Positions 1 through 7,309 are shown, counted from the first letter of the stretch. The stretch is 11,011 nucleotides of DNA from an uncultured Planctomycetota bacterium (GCA_903829565.1 CAIKQM010000048.1:1-11011); one strand, 5' to 3'. Notes: generated by a model from the sequence alone, not told the origin. Made by a program: numbers and translations.

Positions 1-1
1 C

Positions 2-1348
2 GCATACGCGGATCGCATGGGACTGCGCGATGTGTGGATCGCCGCGCGCAACACCGTGCGCTATGAGGTCTGCGGTGTGTCCCCCGATGCCAAGGTGTAC
101 TTTGGCACGGACGAATGGCTGCATCTGCCTGACTCGAGCTACGCCGAGTTTGTTGGGCGCAGTCCTCTGCCTACAGAGCATTGGACACGTCTGGCGGATG
201 ACTTCGCTCTGCGCTCGCAAGCGCTCGCTCAGAAAGGCGTGCGCTACCTCGTGGCTATCGCACCCGACAAAGAAACGGTCTATCCCGAAACAGTGCCATG
301 GCCTTGGAATGCAGGCCGCGATGCATTGCTTGAACGCTGCACGCAGGAGTTGGCGCTGCGCGGAGTTGCGCAGGTCGAGTTGCTGCCCGCGTTGATGGCA
401 TGCAAGCAAGACGACACGACTCACCCTGACCTGTATTGGCGCTGGGGCACGCATTGGACTTCGCTGGGTGCGTGGACTGCCGCCAATGCACTGCTCTCTG
501 CGTGGGCTCAATCGCATCCGGCCGTGCAACCATTGCCGCGTGAGGCGCTGCACATGGTGCCCGCCGGGCGCACGCGTGTGGATTGGTGGGCGTCACGCTT
601 GTACTTGGAGCACACGCATCCGGCTCCTACGCACGAGTGGACGCCGCGGGCGCCCGCCGCGGACTCGTCCTCGTATGGTCTGGCCGAACGCGTTGTGCGC
701 GCTTCCACTCACACGAATGCACAGCTGCCTAGGGTGTTAGTGGTGCATGACTCGTTTGGTCCGGCGCTGCAACCGTTCTTGGCCGAAGGCGCGCGCGAGC
801 TGCGCATGCTTTGGGATACGGCTCTGTTCGAAACCGAGGTAGACCGGTTCAAGCCAGACATTGTGGTGCAAGTCTATGCAGAGCGGCGGTTGCGGCAGGG
901 TGACTTGCCGTGGGTGCCTGCTGCGCGCGCAATCACACTGGCAGACTACGCGCAGTTGCCTGTGGTGGAGTGGAGTGCAGCACAGGGCGCGGCACCTCTG
1001 CGTCGTTGGCGTGGAGCATCCGTAGCGAGCGATGCGCAGGCGTGGATTGTCGCACCAGGCACGGATGTGATCGAGCTCCCCGATGGTTGGCGCTCGCCCT
1101 CTGCATTGCGGGCGCTGCGTGTGGATTGGAGCAGCACAGCTCCTGTGCGCTTTGCCTTGCTGGCAGCCGCAACACCGGACAGCGAGTATGACCGCGCTGA
1201 CCTGCGCTTTGTCGAACGCGAGGCTGGGGGCGGCAGCATCGTGTTGTTGGCACCCGCACTATCAGGTGCTCGGCGACTGGGGTTGCAGCTCAAATCCACC
1301 GCGCCAGTACGCTTGACACTCTTGGAGCTGCGGGCAGCTCCTGAATGA
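2..1348 (+). CDS. AlgX/AlgJ-like SGNH-fold polysaccharide O-acetyltransferase, 5'-truncated by the window edge
   Basis: The protein resembles the AlgX/AlgJ family, periplasmic SGNH-fold proteins that place acetyl groups on exopolysaccharide, usually with an MBOAT membrane partner. Counting from the ATG at 17, I see the family N-terminus (GLRDVW, then VYFGTDEWLHL at 27-37, the usual kV.fG.dGWLF block), APDKETVYPETVP (82-94), GTHWTSLGAW (144-153), the nucleophile block VVHDSFG (242-248, Ser246) and KPDIVVQVYAERRL (279-292). Residues about 310-443 are beta-rich and look like an accessory carbohydrate-binding-type domain. The frame stays open to base 2 (AYADR before the Met), and those residues fit the family's f.drfglR motif, so the true start and any signal or membrane segment lie upstream. 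Odd point: the DxHW catalytic Asp is Gly144 here. It converges with the DUF1844 gene, 19 bases apart. Family confident, activity uncertain. Confidence 0.8.
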   Translation, partial: AYADRMGLRDVWIAARNTVRYEVCGVSPDAKVYFGTDEWLHLPDSSYAEFVGRSPLPTEHWTRLADDFALRSQALAQKGVRYLVAIAPDKETVYPETVPWPWNAGRDALLERCTQELALRGVAQVELLPALMACKQDDTTHPDLYWRWGTHWTSLGAWTAANALLSAWAQSHPAVQPLPREALHMVPAGRTRVDWWASRLYLEHTHPAPTHEWTPRAPAADSSSYGLAERVVRASTHTNAQLPRVLVVHDSFGPALQPFLAEGARELRMLWDTALFETEVDRFKPDIVVQVYAERRLRQGDLPWVPAARAITLADYAQLPVVEWSAAQGAAPLRRWRGASVASDAQAWIVAPGTDVIELPDGWRSPSALRALRVDWSSTAPVRFALLAAATPDSEYDRADLRFVEREAGGGSIVLLAPALSGARRLGLQLKSTAPVRLTLLELRAAPE

Positions 1349-1367
1349 CGCGCCACGCGCTGCGGAG

Positions 1368-1661
1368 TTACGCGCCTTTGATGCGCGCGTAGTGCGCGCC
1401 CAGATCCGAGATGAGCTTGTCGAGGTACGCTTGCTCGTCCGGTTCCAAGTTGCCCATCGTCTTGTCCTGCAGCATGCGCAAGTCATCCAACAACATGCGC
1501 GCGTGCTCCAGATTCGGCTGGGAGCTGCGTGTGACCGGGTTCTCCACCAGTCCCAGCGAAATCAACAACTGGTACGACAGCCGCGTGGTGAACATGCGGA
1601 AGTCGCCGCCGGGGAGCGGTACTTGCGAGGCCGGACGCGCGTCTTCGAGTTCGTCGTTCAT
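1368..1661 (-). CDS. DUF1844 family protein, 97 aa
   Basis: This small soluble protein matches the DUF1844 family, conserved in several Gram-negative phyla and without a known function. The core runs from about residue 15 to the end: PLPGGDFRMFTTRLSYQLLI (16-35), SLGLVENP (35-42), NLEHARMLLDDLRMLQDKT (50-68) and GNLEPDEQAYLDKLISDL (70-87). These match the family pattern LP..dF..f...L..qaLi.LG, then NLe.Ar..iD.L.mL..KT.GNL..eE. The length is normal for the family and the protein looks all-helical, with no signal peptide or membrane segment. The ATG lies 10 bases after the pyrG stop, so it is probably the last gene of the kdsB-pyrG operon. No good ribosome binding site is visible, which suggests translational coupling. 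The acidic N-terminus (residues 1-12) is variable in this family. Function unknown. Confidence 0.87.
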   Translation of the reverse strand: MNDELEDARPASQVPLPGGDFRMFTTRLSYQLLISLGLVENPVTRSSQPNLEHARMLLDDLRMLQDKTMGNLEPDEQAYLDKLISDLGAHYARIKGA

Positions 1662-1671
1662 GCGCGCACCA

Positions 1672-3321
1672 TCATGACAATTCCATGGCGCGGCGCAGCG
1701 CCGATCCGCTGGCCTTGGACTGGGCCAACGCGGCGGCGACGAAGCCCTTGAAGACCGGTTGGGGCGTTAGCGGTGCGCTCTTGAACTCGGGGTGGAACTG
1801 CACACCGATGAAGAAGGGATGGCCCTCAAGCTCGACGATCTCGACCAAGTCGCGTTCCGGATTGAGGCCCGAGACACGCATCTTCGAGGCCGCGAAGGCC
1901 GCACGGTAGTCGTTGTTGAACTCGTAGCGATGGCGGTGGCGCTCGCTGATCATGGTTTGCCCGTACAAGCGTTGGGCGAGGGAACCTGCTTCCAAGCGGC
2001 AGGCGTAGGCCCCCAAGCGCATCGTGCCGCCCTTGTTCGCGCCCTCTTGGCCTTCCATCAAGGAGATGACCGGATGCGGCGAGTGCGGTGAGTGCTCCAA
2101 CGTGTGCGCACCTTCAAGTCCCAGCACATCGCGCGCGTACTCGATCACCGCGCACTGCATGCCAAGGCAGATGCCGAAGAAGGGGATGCCATGTTCGCGC
2201 GCGTAGCGAATCGCGGCGATCTTGCCTTCGATACCGCGCTCACCAAAGCCGCCCGGCACCAGGATCCCATCCACACCTTCGAGCAGCTTCAAACCTGCGC
2301 CGGTGACATCCTCTGCACGGATCTTGCGCAGCACGACCTTGCACTTGTTCGCGATGCCGGCGTGCGACAGCGACTCGTAGATCGACTTGTAGGCATCGTT
2401 CAGTTCGATGTACTTGCCGACGATGGCGATCTCGCATGTGTCCTTGGTCGCCTTGATGTCGGCCAGCATGGTGCGCCAATCATCGAGACGCGTGGTCACA
2501 TCGAGCGGCAAACCCAGACGCTCGGCCACGAGGCGATCCAGCCCTGCTTCGATGAGGTCCTTCGGCACCTCGTAGATCGAGAAGTCCACATCGCGCTCCT
2601 CGACGACGGCTTCCGGGCGCACATTGCAGAACAAGCTGATTTTCTGCGCCATGTCGCGCGTCATCGGCTGTTCGGTGCGGCAGATCAGGATGTCCGGCTG
2701 GATGCCGATCTCGCGCAACTTGCCCACCGACTGTTGCGTGGGCTTGGTCTTCATCTCGCCCGAGGCGCGCAAGTACGGCAACAGCGTAAGGTGCACGAAG
2801 ATCACATCGCCGCGCGGCTTCTCGAGCGCGAACTGACGCGCCGCTTCCAAGAACGGCAAGGACTCGATGTCGCCCACCGTGCCGCCGATCTCGGTGATGG
2901 CCACATCCACAGGCTTGCCATCGGCTTGGCCCACACCTTCGTGGATCGCTTCCTTGATGGCATCGGTGATGTGCGGAATCACCTGCACGGTGCGGCCGAG
3001 GTAGTCACCGCGGCGTTCCTTCGCGATCACCTGCGAGTAGATCTTGCCTGTGGTGAAGTTCGAGGCCTTGGTCAGCTTGGCGTGGGTGAAGCGCTCGTAG
3101 TGACCCAAGTCGAGGTCCGTCTCCGCGCCATCATCGGTGACATAGACTTCCCCGTGTTGGAACGGGCTCATCGTGCCCGGGTCGACATTGATGTACGGGT
3201 CGAGCTTCTGCATCGAGACCTTCAAGCCACGCCGCTCGAGGATCATGCCGATCGCTGCTGAAGTGAGGCCTTTGCCAAGGCTCGACACGACTCCGCCGGT
3301 GATGAAGATGTGTTTCGTCAT
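1672..3321 (-). CDS. pyrG: CTP synthase (glutamine-hydrolysing), 549 aa
   Basis: PyrG converts UTP to CTP using ATP and glutamine, the last step of pyrimidine nucleotide synthesis, in the cytoplasm as a tetramer. The full-length family pattern is present. The N-terminal synthase domain (about 1-267) carries the P-loop GGVVSSLGKG (9-18), LDPYINVDPGTMSP (40-53), QHGEVYVTDDGAETDLDLGH (55-74) and EIGGTVGDIES (144-154). The C-terminal class I glutaminase domain (about 295-535) has the oxyanion block PGGFGERG (356-363), the nucleophile Cys385 in GICLGMQ (383-389), and His510/Glu512 in QFHPEF (508-513). GGTMRLGA (431-438) and RHRHRYEFN (461-469) are the conserved glutaminase-side signatures. Length is typical and no key residue is missing. 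The ATG lies 7 bases after the kdsB stop and no Shine-Dalgarno is obvious, so it is probably translated by coupling. Its product CTP is the substrate of KdsB. Confidence 0.98.
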   Translation of the reverse strand: MTKHIFITGGVVSSLGKGLTSAAIGMILERRGLKVSMQKLDPYINVDPGTMSPFQHGEVYVTDDGAETDLDLGHYERFTHAKLTKASNFTTGKIYSQVIAKERRGDYLGRTVQVIPHITDAIKEAIHEGVGQADGKPVDVAITEIGGTVGDIESLPFLEAARQFALEKPRGDVIFVHLTLLPYLRASGEMKTKPTQQSVGKLREIGIQPDILICRTEQPMTRDMAQKISLFCNVRPEAVVEERDVDFSIYEVPKDLIEAGLDRLVAERLGLPLDVTTRLDDWRTMLADIKATKDTCEIAIVGKYIELNDAYKSIYESLSHAGIANKCKVVLRKIRAEDVTGAGLKLLEGVDGILVPGGFGERGIEGKIAAIRYAREHGIPFFGICLGMQCAVIEYARDVLGLEGAHTLEHSPHSPHPVISLMEGQEGANKGGTMRLGAYACRLEAGSLAQRLYGQTMISERHRHRYEFNNDYRAAFAASKMRVSGLNPERDLVEIVELEGHPFFIGVQFHPEFKSAPLTPQPVFKGFVAAALAQSKASGSALRRAMELS

Positions 3322-3328
3322 GTGGATG

Positions 3329-4123
3329 CTAGTTCGCGCTGCTCTCTAGTGTGCGTGCGCGCCAGCGCTGCACAAAGGCCTCGTAGTCGTCGCGCAAGTC
3401 GACACCGCGTGGACCGCGCGTGCCATTCACCACGCGCATGCGACCACCGTGTTCCAACCAACGCAGTTGTTCCAAGTTCTCTACTTGTTCCAGCACACCG
3501 CGGGGCAGTGTGACAAAGCGTGCCAGCGCCGTCGGGCGCCAGGCATACACACCCACATGCCGCAAACGCTGCGGCGCGGTGCTGCCATGGCTGCCTGCGG
3601 GGATGGCTGCACGCGAGAAGTACAACGCATCACCCGCGGCGGACCGTACGACCTTGACCACACTGGGTGAGTGTGCGTCGTCAGCCCCGGTCAGCGGACA
3701 GCATAAGGTGGCTGCTTCCACCTCATGTGAGTGGAAGGCCTGCAACAGTGCGCGCACATCGTCGTGGGCCAGCTCCGGCTCGTCACCTTGCAGTCCGACC
3801 ACGACCTCTGCCTGCAGTCCGCGTGCAGCGAGCTTGTCCCATGCTTCGCGAATGCGGTCGCTGCCGCTGGGGTGATCGATGCGTGTGGCGATGGCCTCGA
3901 AGCCTGCCGCGCGCACCACGCCTGCCAAGCGCTCGTCATCACACGCTGCCACCACCGACGCAAACGCCCCGCTGGCCTGTGCATTCTGCAGGGTATGAAC
4001 CAACAGCGCCGTGCCCGTCTCTGCCAAGAGCAGCTTCTCCGGCAAGCGCGTGCTCGCCAACCGTGCAGGCACGATGGCTACTGCACGCACTGGCGCGCTC
4101 TGTCCAAACGACTGGACACTCAT
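3329..4123 (-). CDS. kdsB: 3-deoxy-manno-octulosonate cytidylyltransferase (CMP-Kdo synthetase), 264 aa
   Basis: KdsB activates Kdo with CTP to form CMP-Kdo, the donor for the LPS inner core, in the cytoplasm. Visible motifs are the nucleotide-binding block AIVPARLASTRLPEKLL (16-32, family IPAR..StRlPgKpL), HPSGSDRIREA (84-94, usually SGTDR), VVGLQGDEPEL (108-118), HVGVYAWRP (189-197), LEQVENLEQLRWLE (211-224) and GVDLRDDYE (240-248) with the metal-binding Asp242. Length is close to the 248-aa E. coli enzyme. The frame is open a further 41 codons upstream, but I chose the ATG at 4123 because it overlaps the previous stop by one base (TGATG), has an AGGA ribosome binding site 7 bases upstream (4131-4134), and places the IPAR motif at the usual distance from the N-terminus. 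It precedes pyrG, which supplies its CTP. Well supported. Confidence 0.93.
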   Translation of the reverse strand: MSVQSFGQSAPVRAVAIVPARLASTRLPEKLLLAETGTALLVHTLQNAQASGAFASVVAACDDERLAGVVRAAGFEAIATRIDHPSGSDRIREAWDKLAARGLQAEVVVGLQGDEPELAHDDVRALLQAFHSHEVEAATLCCPLTGADDAHSPSVVKVVRSAAGDALYFSRAAIPAGSHGSTAPQRLRHVGVYAWRPTALARFVTLPRGVLEQVENLEQLRWLEHGGRMRVVNGTRGPRGVDLRDDYEAFVQRWRARTLESSAN

Positions 4124-4725
4124 CACTGCGTCCTGCGAGCCTTCTGCGCGCGCAACACATCGTTCTGGCTCTGCCAATCGGGAGCTTCTTCGACGGTTTG
4201 CAGTTGGTAGGTCTGGTTGTAGACGCTGGCGAAGGCCTTCCAGCATTCCTGGAAGCGCTTTTGGTCGTCGAGCGGCGAGCCCTTGCCCACGGCGATGTAG
4301 CGCGTTGCGCCCGCTGCTTCGATCTCGATGGACTGCGTGTACGCTCCACCTGTCGTGGGGGCCGTGCCGGCGATGAACTTGGGGCCGTTGTCATCGAGGA
4401 ACTCGATCATGGCCGCCACCACTTCATCCGGCGCGATCTTGGTGCCAGCCGCATCGATGGGCACAGCCTTCGAGTACGTCTCGGTGCGGTCTTGCGCACC
4501 TTGGCTCGCCAAGCACAGATTCTGGTTCGAAGAGTAGATGCGCCAACGCACACGCAAGGCACGGGGTTGCGCCGTGTTGGCGGAGTCCGACCCGCTTTGG
4601 CTGGGGCCAGAGCAACCCGGCAGCGCAACAGGGACGACGACCGCAGAGAGGGCCAGCGTCAGCGGCAGAAGCCAGCGTGTGACGGTGTGGCGCGAGAGCG
4701 AGCGGCCTGCCATGCGTGCGTGCAT
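4123..4725 (-). CDS. Predicted lipoprotein of unknown function, 200 aa
   Basis: I do not recognise the family. The N-terminus is a lipoprotein signal: basic residues (R4, R8, R12, R17), a hydrophobic core at about 18-33, then a lipobox ALPGC with Cys38 as the lipidated residue. Ser at +2 would favour the outer membrane under the E. coli sorting rule. After a short Ser/Gly-rich stretch (39-50) comes a mixed alpha/beta domain of about 140 residues starting RALRVRWRIYSSNQNLCLAS (55-74); Cys71 and Cys160 could form a disulfide. The C-terminus is polar. A start at Met5 (4713) is equally possible, since neither start has a ribosome binding site and a possible promoter sits almost at the first ATG. 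Its stop overlaps the kdsB start, so the two are probably made together, which suggests an envelope or LPS-related role; this is inference from context only. Confidence 0.8.
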   Translation of the reverse strand: MHARMAGRSLSRHTVTRWLLPLTLALSAVVVPVALPGCSGPSQSGSDSANTAQPRALRVRWRIYSSNQNLCLASQGAQDRTETYSKAVPIDAAGTKIAPDEVVAAMIEFLDDNGPKFIAGTAPTTGGAYTQSIEIEAAGATRYIAVGKGSPLDDQKRFQECWKAFASVYNQTYQLQTVEEAPDWQSQNDVLRAQKARRTQ

Positions 4726-4733
4726 GGAACAGG

Positions 4734-4762
4734 AGCATAGGGGAGCACCAAGGCCTGCTCAA
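4734..4762 (-). promoter_or_regulatory. Possible sigma70-type promoter for the lipoprotein-kdsB-pyrG operon
   Basis: On the minus strand, TTGAGC (4762-4757) and TATGCT (4739-4734) are separated by exactly 17 bases, each matching 4 of 6 consensus positions. Transcription would begin near 4727, about two bases before the ATG at 4725, giving a leaderless or nearly leaderless message, or a 14-base leader for the Met5 start. No Shine-Dalgarno precedes either start, which fits. A 6-base inverted repeat (CCTGCT/AGCAGG, 4754-4759 and 4768-4773) overlaps the -35 and might be an operator. Short matches like this arise by chance, so confidence is low. Confidence 0.3.
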
Positions 4763-4799
4763 GGGATAGCAGGGAAGAGCTTGCAACGCTCAGGCTGCA

Positions 4800-7148
4800 C
4801 TAGCGTTGCATGCGCCACTGATCGTCCGCGCTCAGGCGCGCATCCGGGCGCGTCGGCAGCAGGATCGAGCCTGCATGGATCAGGCCGTCGAGTGTCCAAC
4901 GCGTCCCCGAGCTGCCGGCGCGCTCGCCTTCCGCGGGCGGTGTCCAGGCCGAGCCCGCCACGGGTGCCGGGCTGAGGGTGTCGAGCACCACCGCGGCGCT
5001 GCCCTCGGAACCCGGGGCCAGCTCGCGCACACCCAGCCACAAGCTCAACGGCAACAGGTCGCCCCCGCGCCACGGTCCTCCCAAGTAGCGCGGCTGCACG
5101 CCACGCTCAAAGGGCGCATGAGCCGGCGCCAAGAGGAAGCCCTCTGACAACAGCTCACCAGGTACGAACTCCGCGCGCGGCACACGGCCCGCCGTCAGGT
5201 GGTGGTCGTTCTGCCAACCTTCGCGCTCTTCGGGATCGCTCAAGCGATCGACGATCGTCCAATCGCGCGACAGAGGCGTGAGTGGCGTCCAGTGGTAGGT
5301 GATCCACCACAGGTCCTGAGCCGCCAACTGTTGCACTTCAAAGCCGTGGAAGCGCACGCGCTCCGTGCCGTCGCGCGACACGAAGTCCATGGCAGTGCCA
5401 CGCAGACTCAGCTGAGCCAACCGTTCCGCCGCACGAGCGGGTTCGGTGCGCTCGACCAAGCGCCCACCGCGCCACAGGTCCCTGCGCACGAACACCAGCA
5501 CAGCGCCCAGCTCTTCGTACACACTTTGGTCCCAGAAGGCGGCTGCGGCATCAAAGTCGCGTGCGATGTGCGCACCCAAGCGCGCATCTTGCGCCAGCAC
5601 GCCCATGTGCAGGATCAGCGCATCGCACTCCTCCAGCGTGGCGAGGATCTCCTCGTGCTCGCGCACGCGGCCGTTCTCGCGCCGGGGGTATTGCTTCCAC
5701 ATGTTCATCTGCGCGGGCAACTTGACCAAGTGCACACGCGGCGAATGGCGCAAGAAGACAGCCCAGTTGTAGGCGCTCGCCACGGCCAAGGTTCCCGCAC
5801 CAGCTCCTGCTGTTCCAGCAGCCTGACCTTGACCCGGATCATGCGGTGACAGCGCACCTGCCGGCCGCGAGGCGGCGAAGGCATCCAGCCATTCCATGGC
5901 GCGCAAGTAGCCCGAGTACTTGCGTGTGTTCAACGCTTGCAGCTCGTGCAGCGACAGCACCAACACTGCGGTCAGGAACCCCGCGCGCAGCAAGCGCACA
6001 CCGCGCGGGCTGGGCAGCACTTGCCACAACCACTCCACACCCCACGCCGCCAGCGGTGCCATCAGCGGCAGGAGCGGCAACCACAAGCGGAAGTCCTTCG
6101 AACCCTTGTGGCTCATCACGTACACATTGATGGCGAACACCAAGGCCAAGAGCCACGCCGCGCGGCTGCGGCTCCACAGCAAGCGCGGCAGCGCCAGTGC
6201 CAGCGCGCCAATGGCCGGCCAAACCAGCATGTGGGGCAGCTCGTGGACATAGAACCACGGGCTCATCAGCGCGCGCGCCTCCGGTGTGCCGGAGGGGACC
6301 CATTCGCCGCGACCGAGCAGCCCTTGCTCGATGTCGTACACATACGCAGCCAAAGCCTTGAGCGGCTCCCAACCCACGAGCAAGTACAGGCGGTAGAGGT
6401 TGCTGACGATCGTGCTGCCTACGTTCGCCGCGAGGTAGTTGATCAAGCTGCCGCCGAAGCTGCCGTACATGATCCAGTCCATGAGGGACTGGGCCAACAG
6501 GCCGACTGTCAAGCCGGCCAGCACCCACAGCAACTCGCTGCGCCGTCGCCAGCCGCGGAGGAGCAGCAGCACGAAGACGACGGCGAAGACCACCAACAAG
6601 GTCTGGTAGGCCATCACGAACGCCGCAGAGAGCCACAGTCCGGCCCACAGCGGGTCACGGGCCTGTGCGCGCAGCAAGCGATCCAAGGCGAGGCCTACGC
6701 AAACCCCTGCAGCGAGCCCGGAGACCGGCTGCGTGGAGTACTGCAGAAAGACGGGGTTGGCAGCTACCAGCGCACCAGCCACCACGCCGATGGTCGGTGT
6801 GCCGAGGCGCGTACCGACGCGCGTGGTCACCACCACCAAGAGCACGCCGAGCAGCATCTGCAAGCCCACGATTGCCGGCATGGCCATGCGCTGGTCAGCG
6901 AGTCCCAGCCAATCGGCTACGGCGAAGAAGGGCACCAACAGGAAGGAGAAGCCGAACGGACGGATGACCGAGGCGTCGACCACTTCTTCGCCGCGCACGA
7001 AGGCACGCGCGCGCTCCATGAACTCGACCGAGTCTGCGATCTGGTAACCCTCGATGCGCGACACGGCCCACAGCTGGAGCACGAGTGTGGCGAGGACCAG
7101 CCACCGCAGGCTGGTCGAGGTCGCAGTCGAGGGGGAGGAGGACGCCAT
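4800..7148 (-). CDS. GT-C fold integral membrane glycosyltransferase (GT22/GT39-like), 782 aa
   Basis: GT-C enzymes transfer sugars from lipid-phosphate donors to acceptors on the outer face of the inner membrane. From the ATG at 7148, TM1 is about 14-30, followed by a periplasmic loop with IADSVEFMERA (37-46), where Asp39 is the expected catalytic Asp. About ten more membrane segments run to residue 406. A loop SHKGSKDFRLWLPLLPL (346-362) resembles the HKe.RF..p..P signature of GT22 mannosyltransferases. A Gly/Ala-rich linker (428-452) leads to a soluble part: a Rossmann-like stretch (453-556), then a beta-sandwich-like domain (about 585-715: YHWTPLTPLSRDWTI, DHHL, FVPGELLSEGF, LWLGVREL) of the type seen at the C-terminus of some bacterial GT39-like proteins. 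The frame is open to a GTG at 7253, but that extension is polar and unlike the family. Donor and acceptor cannot be told. Position upstream of kdsB suggests LPS or another envelope glycan. Confidence 0.8.
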   Translation of the reverse strand: MASSSPSTATSTSLRWLVLATLVLQLWAVSRIEGYQIADSVEFMERARAFVRGEEVVDASVIRPFGFSFLLVPFFAVADWLGLADQRMAMPAIVGLQMLLGVLLVVVTTRVGTRLGTPTIGVVAGALVAANPVFLQYSTQPVSGLAAGVCVGLALDRLLRAQARDPLWAGLWLSAAFVMAYQTLLVVFAVVFVLLLLRGWRRRSELLWVLAGLTVGLLAQSLMDWIMYGSFGGSLINYLAANVGSTIVSNLYRLYLLVGWEPLKALAAYVYDIEQGLLGRGEWVPSGTPEARALMSPWFYVHELPHMLVWPAIGALALALPRLLWSRSRAAWLLALVFAINVYVMSHKGSKDFRLWLPLLPLMAPLAAWGVEWLWQVLPSPRGVRLLRAGFLTAVLVLSLHELQALNTRKYSGYLRAMEWLDAFAASRPAGALSPHDPGQGQAAGTAGAGAGTLAVASAYNWAVFLRHSPRVHLVKLPAQMNMWKQYPRRENGRVREHEEILATLEECDALILHMGVLAQDARLGAHIARDFDAAAAFWDQSVYEELGAVLVFVRRDLWRGGRLVERTEPARAAERLAQLSLRGTAMDFVSRDGTERVRFHGFEVQQLAAQDLWWITYHWTPLTPLSRDWTIVDRLSDPEEREGWQNDHHLTAGRVPRAEFVPGELLSEGFLLAPAHAPFERGVQPRYLGGPWRGGDLLPLSLWLGVRELAPGSEGSAAVVLDTLSPAPVAGSAWTPPAEGERAGSSGTRWTLDGLIHAGSILLPTRPDARLSADDQWRMQR

Positions 7149-7280
7149 GGACTGAGGGTGTTTGTTGTACCTAGGGCGTAGCTCTGGAACCACCCGAGAG
7201 GTCGTCGAGGGGCTACCGCCGAGCGCGTGAGGAGCACCTCCAACCACGAGCACTGGTAGGGGGTTAGGAAGATTGCCCTA

Positions 7281-7309
7281 TTGACTTGCCTTGTAACAGT
7301 TCAGATAAG
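7281..7309 (+). promoter_or_regulatory. Sigma70-like promoter for the LysM gene
   Basis: TTGACT (7281-7286; 5 of 6 to TTGACA) and GATAAG (7304-7309; 4 of 6 to TATAAT) are separated by 17 bases in a locally AT-rich part of a GC-rich window. Transcription would start near 7316 and give a leader of about 94 bases before the LysM start at 7410. It is the best sigma70 match I noticed in the intergenic regions, though not tested experimentally. Confidence 0.55.

Noticed and set aside
104..125. TGGCACG-like sequence considered as a sigma54 promoter
   Set aside because: The -12 element does not match TTGC at the right spacing and the site is inside a coding region.
1346..1376. Repeat ACGCGCC between the convergent AlgX-like and DUF1844 genes, considered as a terminator
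   Set aside because: The two copies (1348-1354, 1370-1376) are direct, not inverted, and there is no T-run on either strand.
2092..3261. Long open frame (389 codons) on the plus strand opposite pyrG
   Set aside because: It is fully antisense to a complete pyrG and its sequence is rich in Arg, His, Leu and Asp as expected from the mirror of GC-rich codons. No family motif is visible.
4124..4246. 41-codon N-terminal extension of kdsB
   Set aside because: It overlaps the lipoprotein gene, is unlike KdsB N-termini, and the ATG at 4123 has a proper AGGA site and TGATG coupling.
3667..4740. Open frame of 357 codons on the plus strand opposite kdsB and the lipoprotein gene
   Set aside because: It spans two well-supported opposite-strand genes, is Arg/Pro/Cys-rich and has no domain signature.
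5937..7181. Open frame of 414 codons on the plus strand opposite the glycosyltransferase
   Set aside because: Its Gln/His/Arg-rich composition is the complement of a Leu/Ala/Val-rich membrane protein. The minus-strand frame has membrane segments and recognisable motifs.
7149..7253. 35-codon extension of the glycosyltransferase from a GTG
   Set aside because: The extension is polar and proline/glycine-rich, not expected before TM1, and an ATG lies at the normal place.
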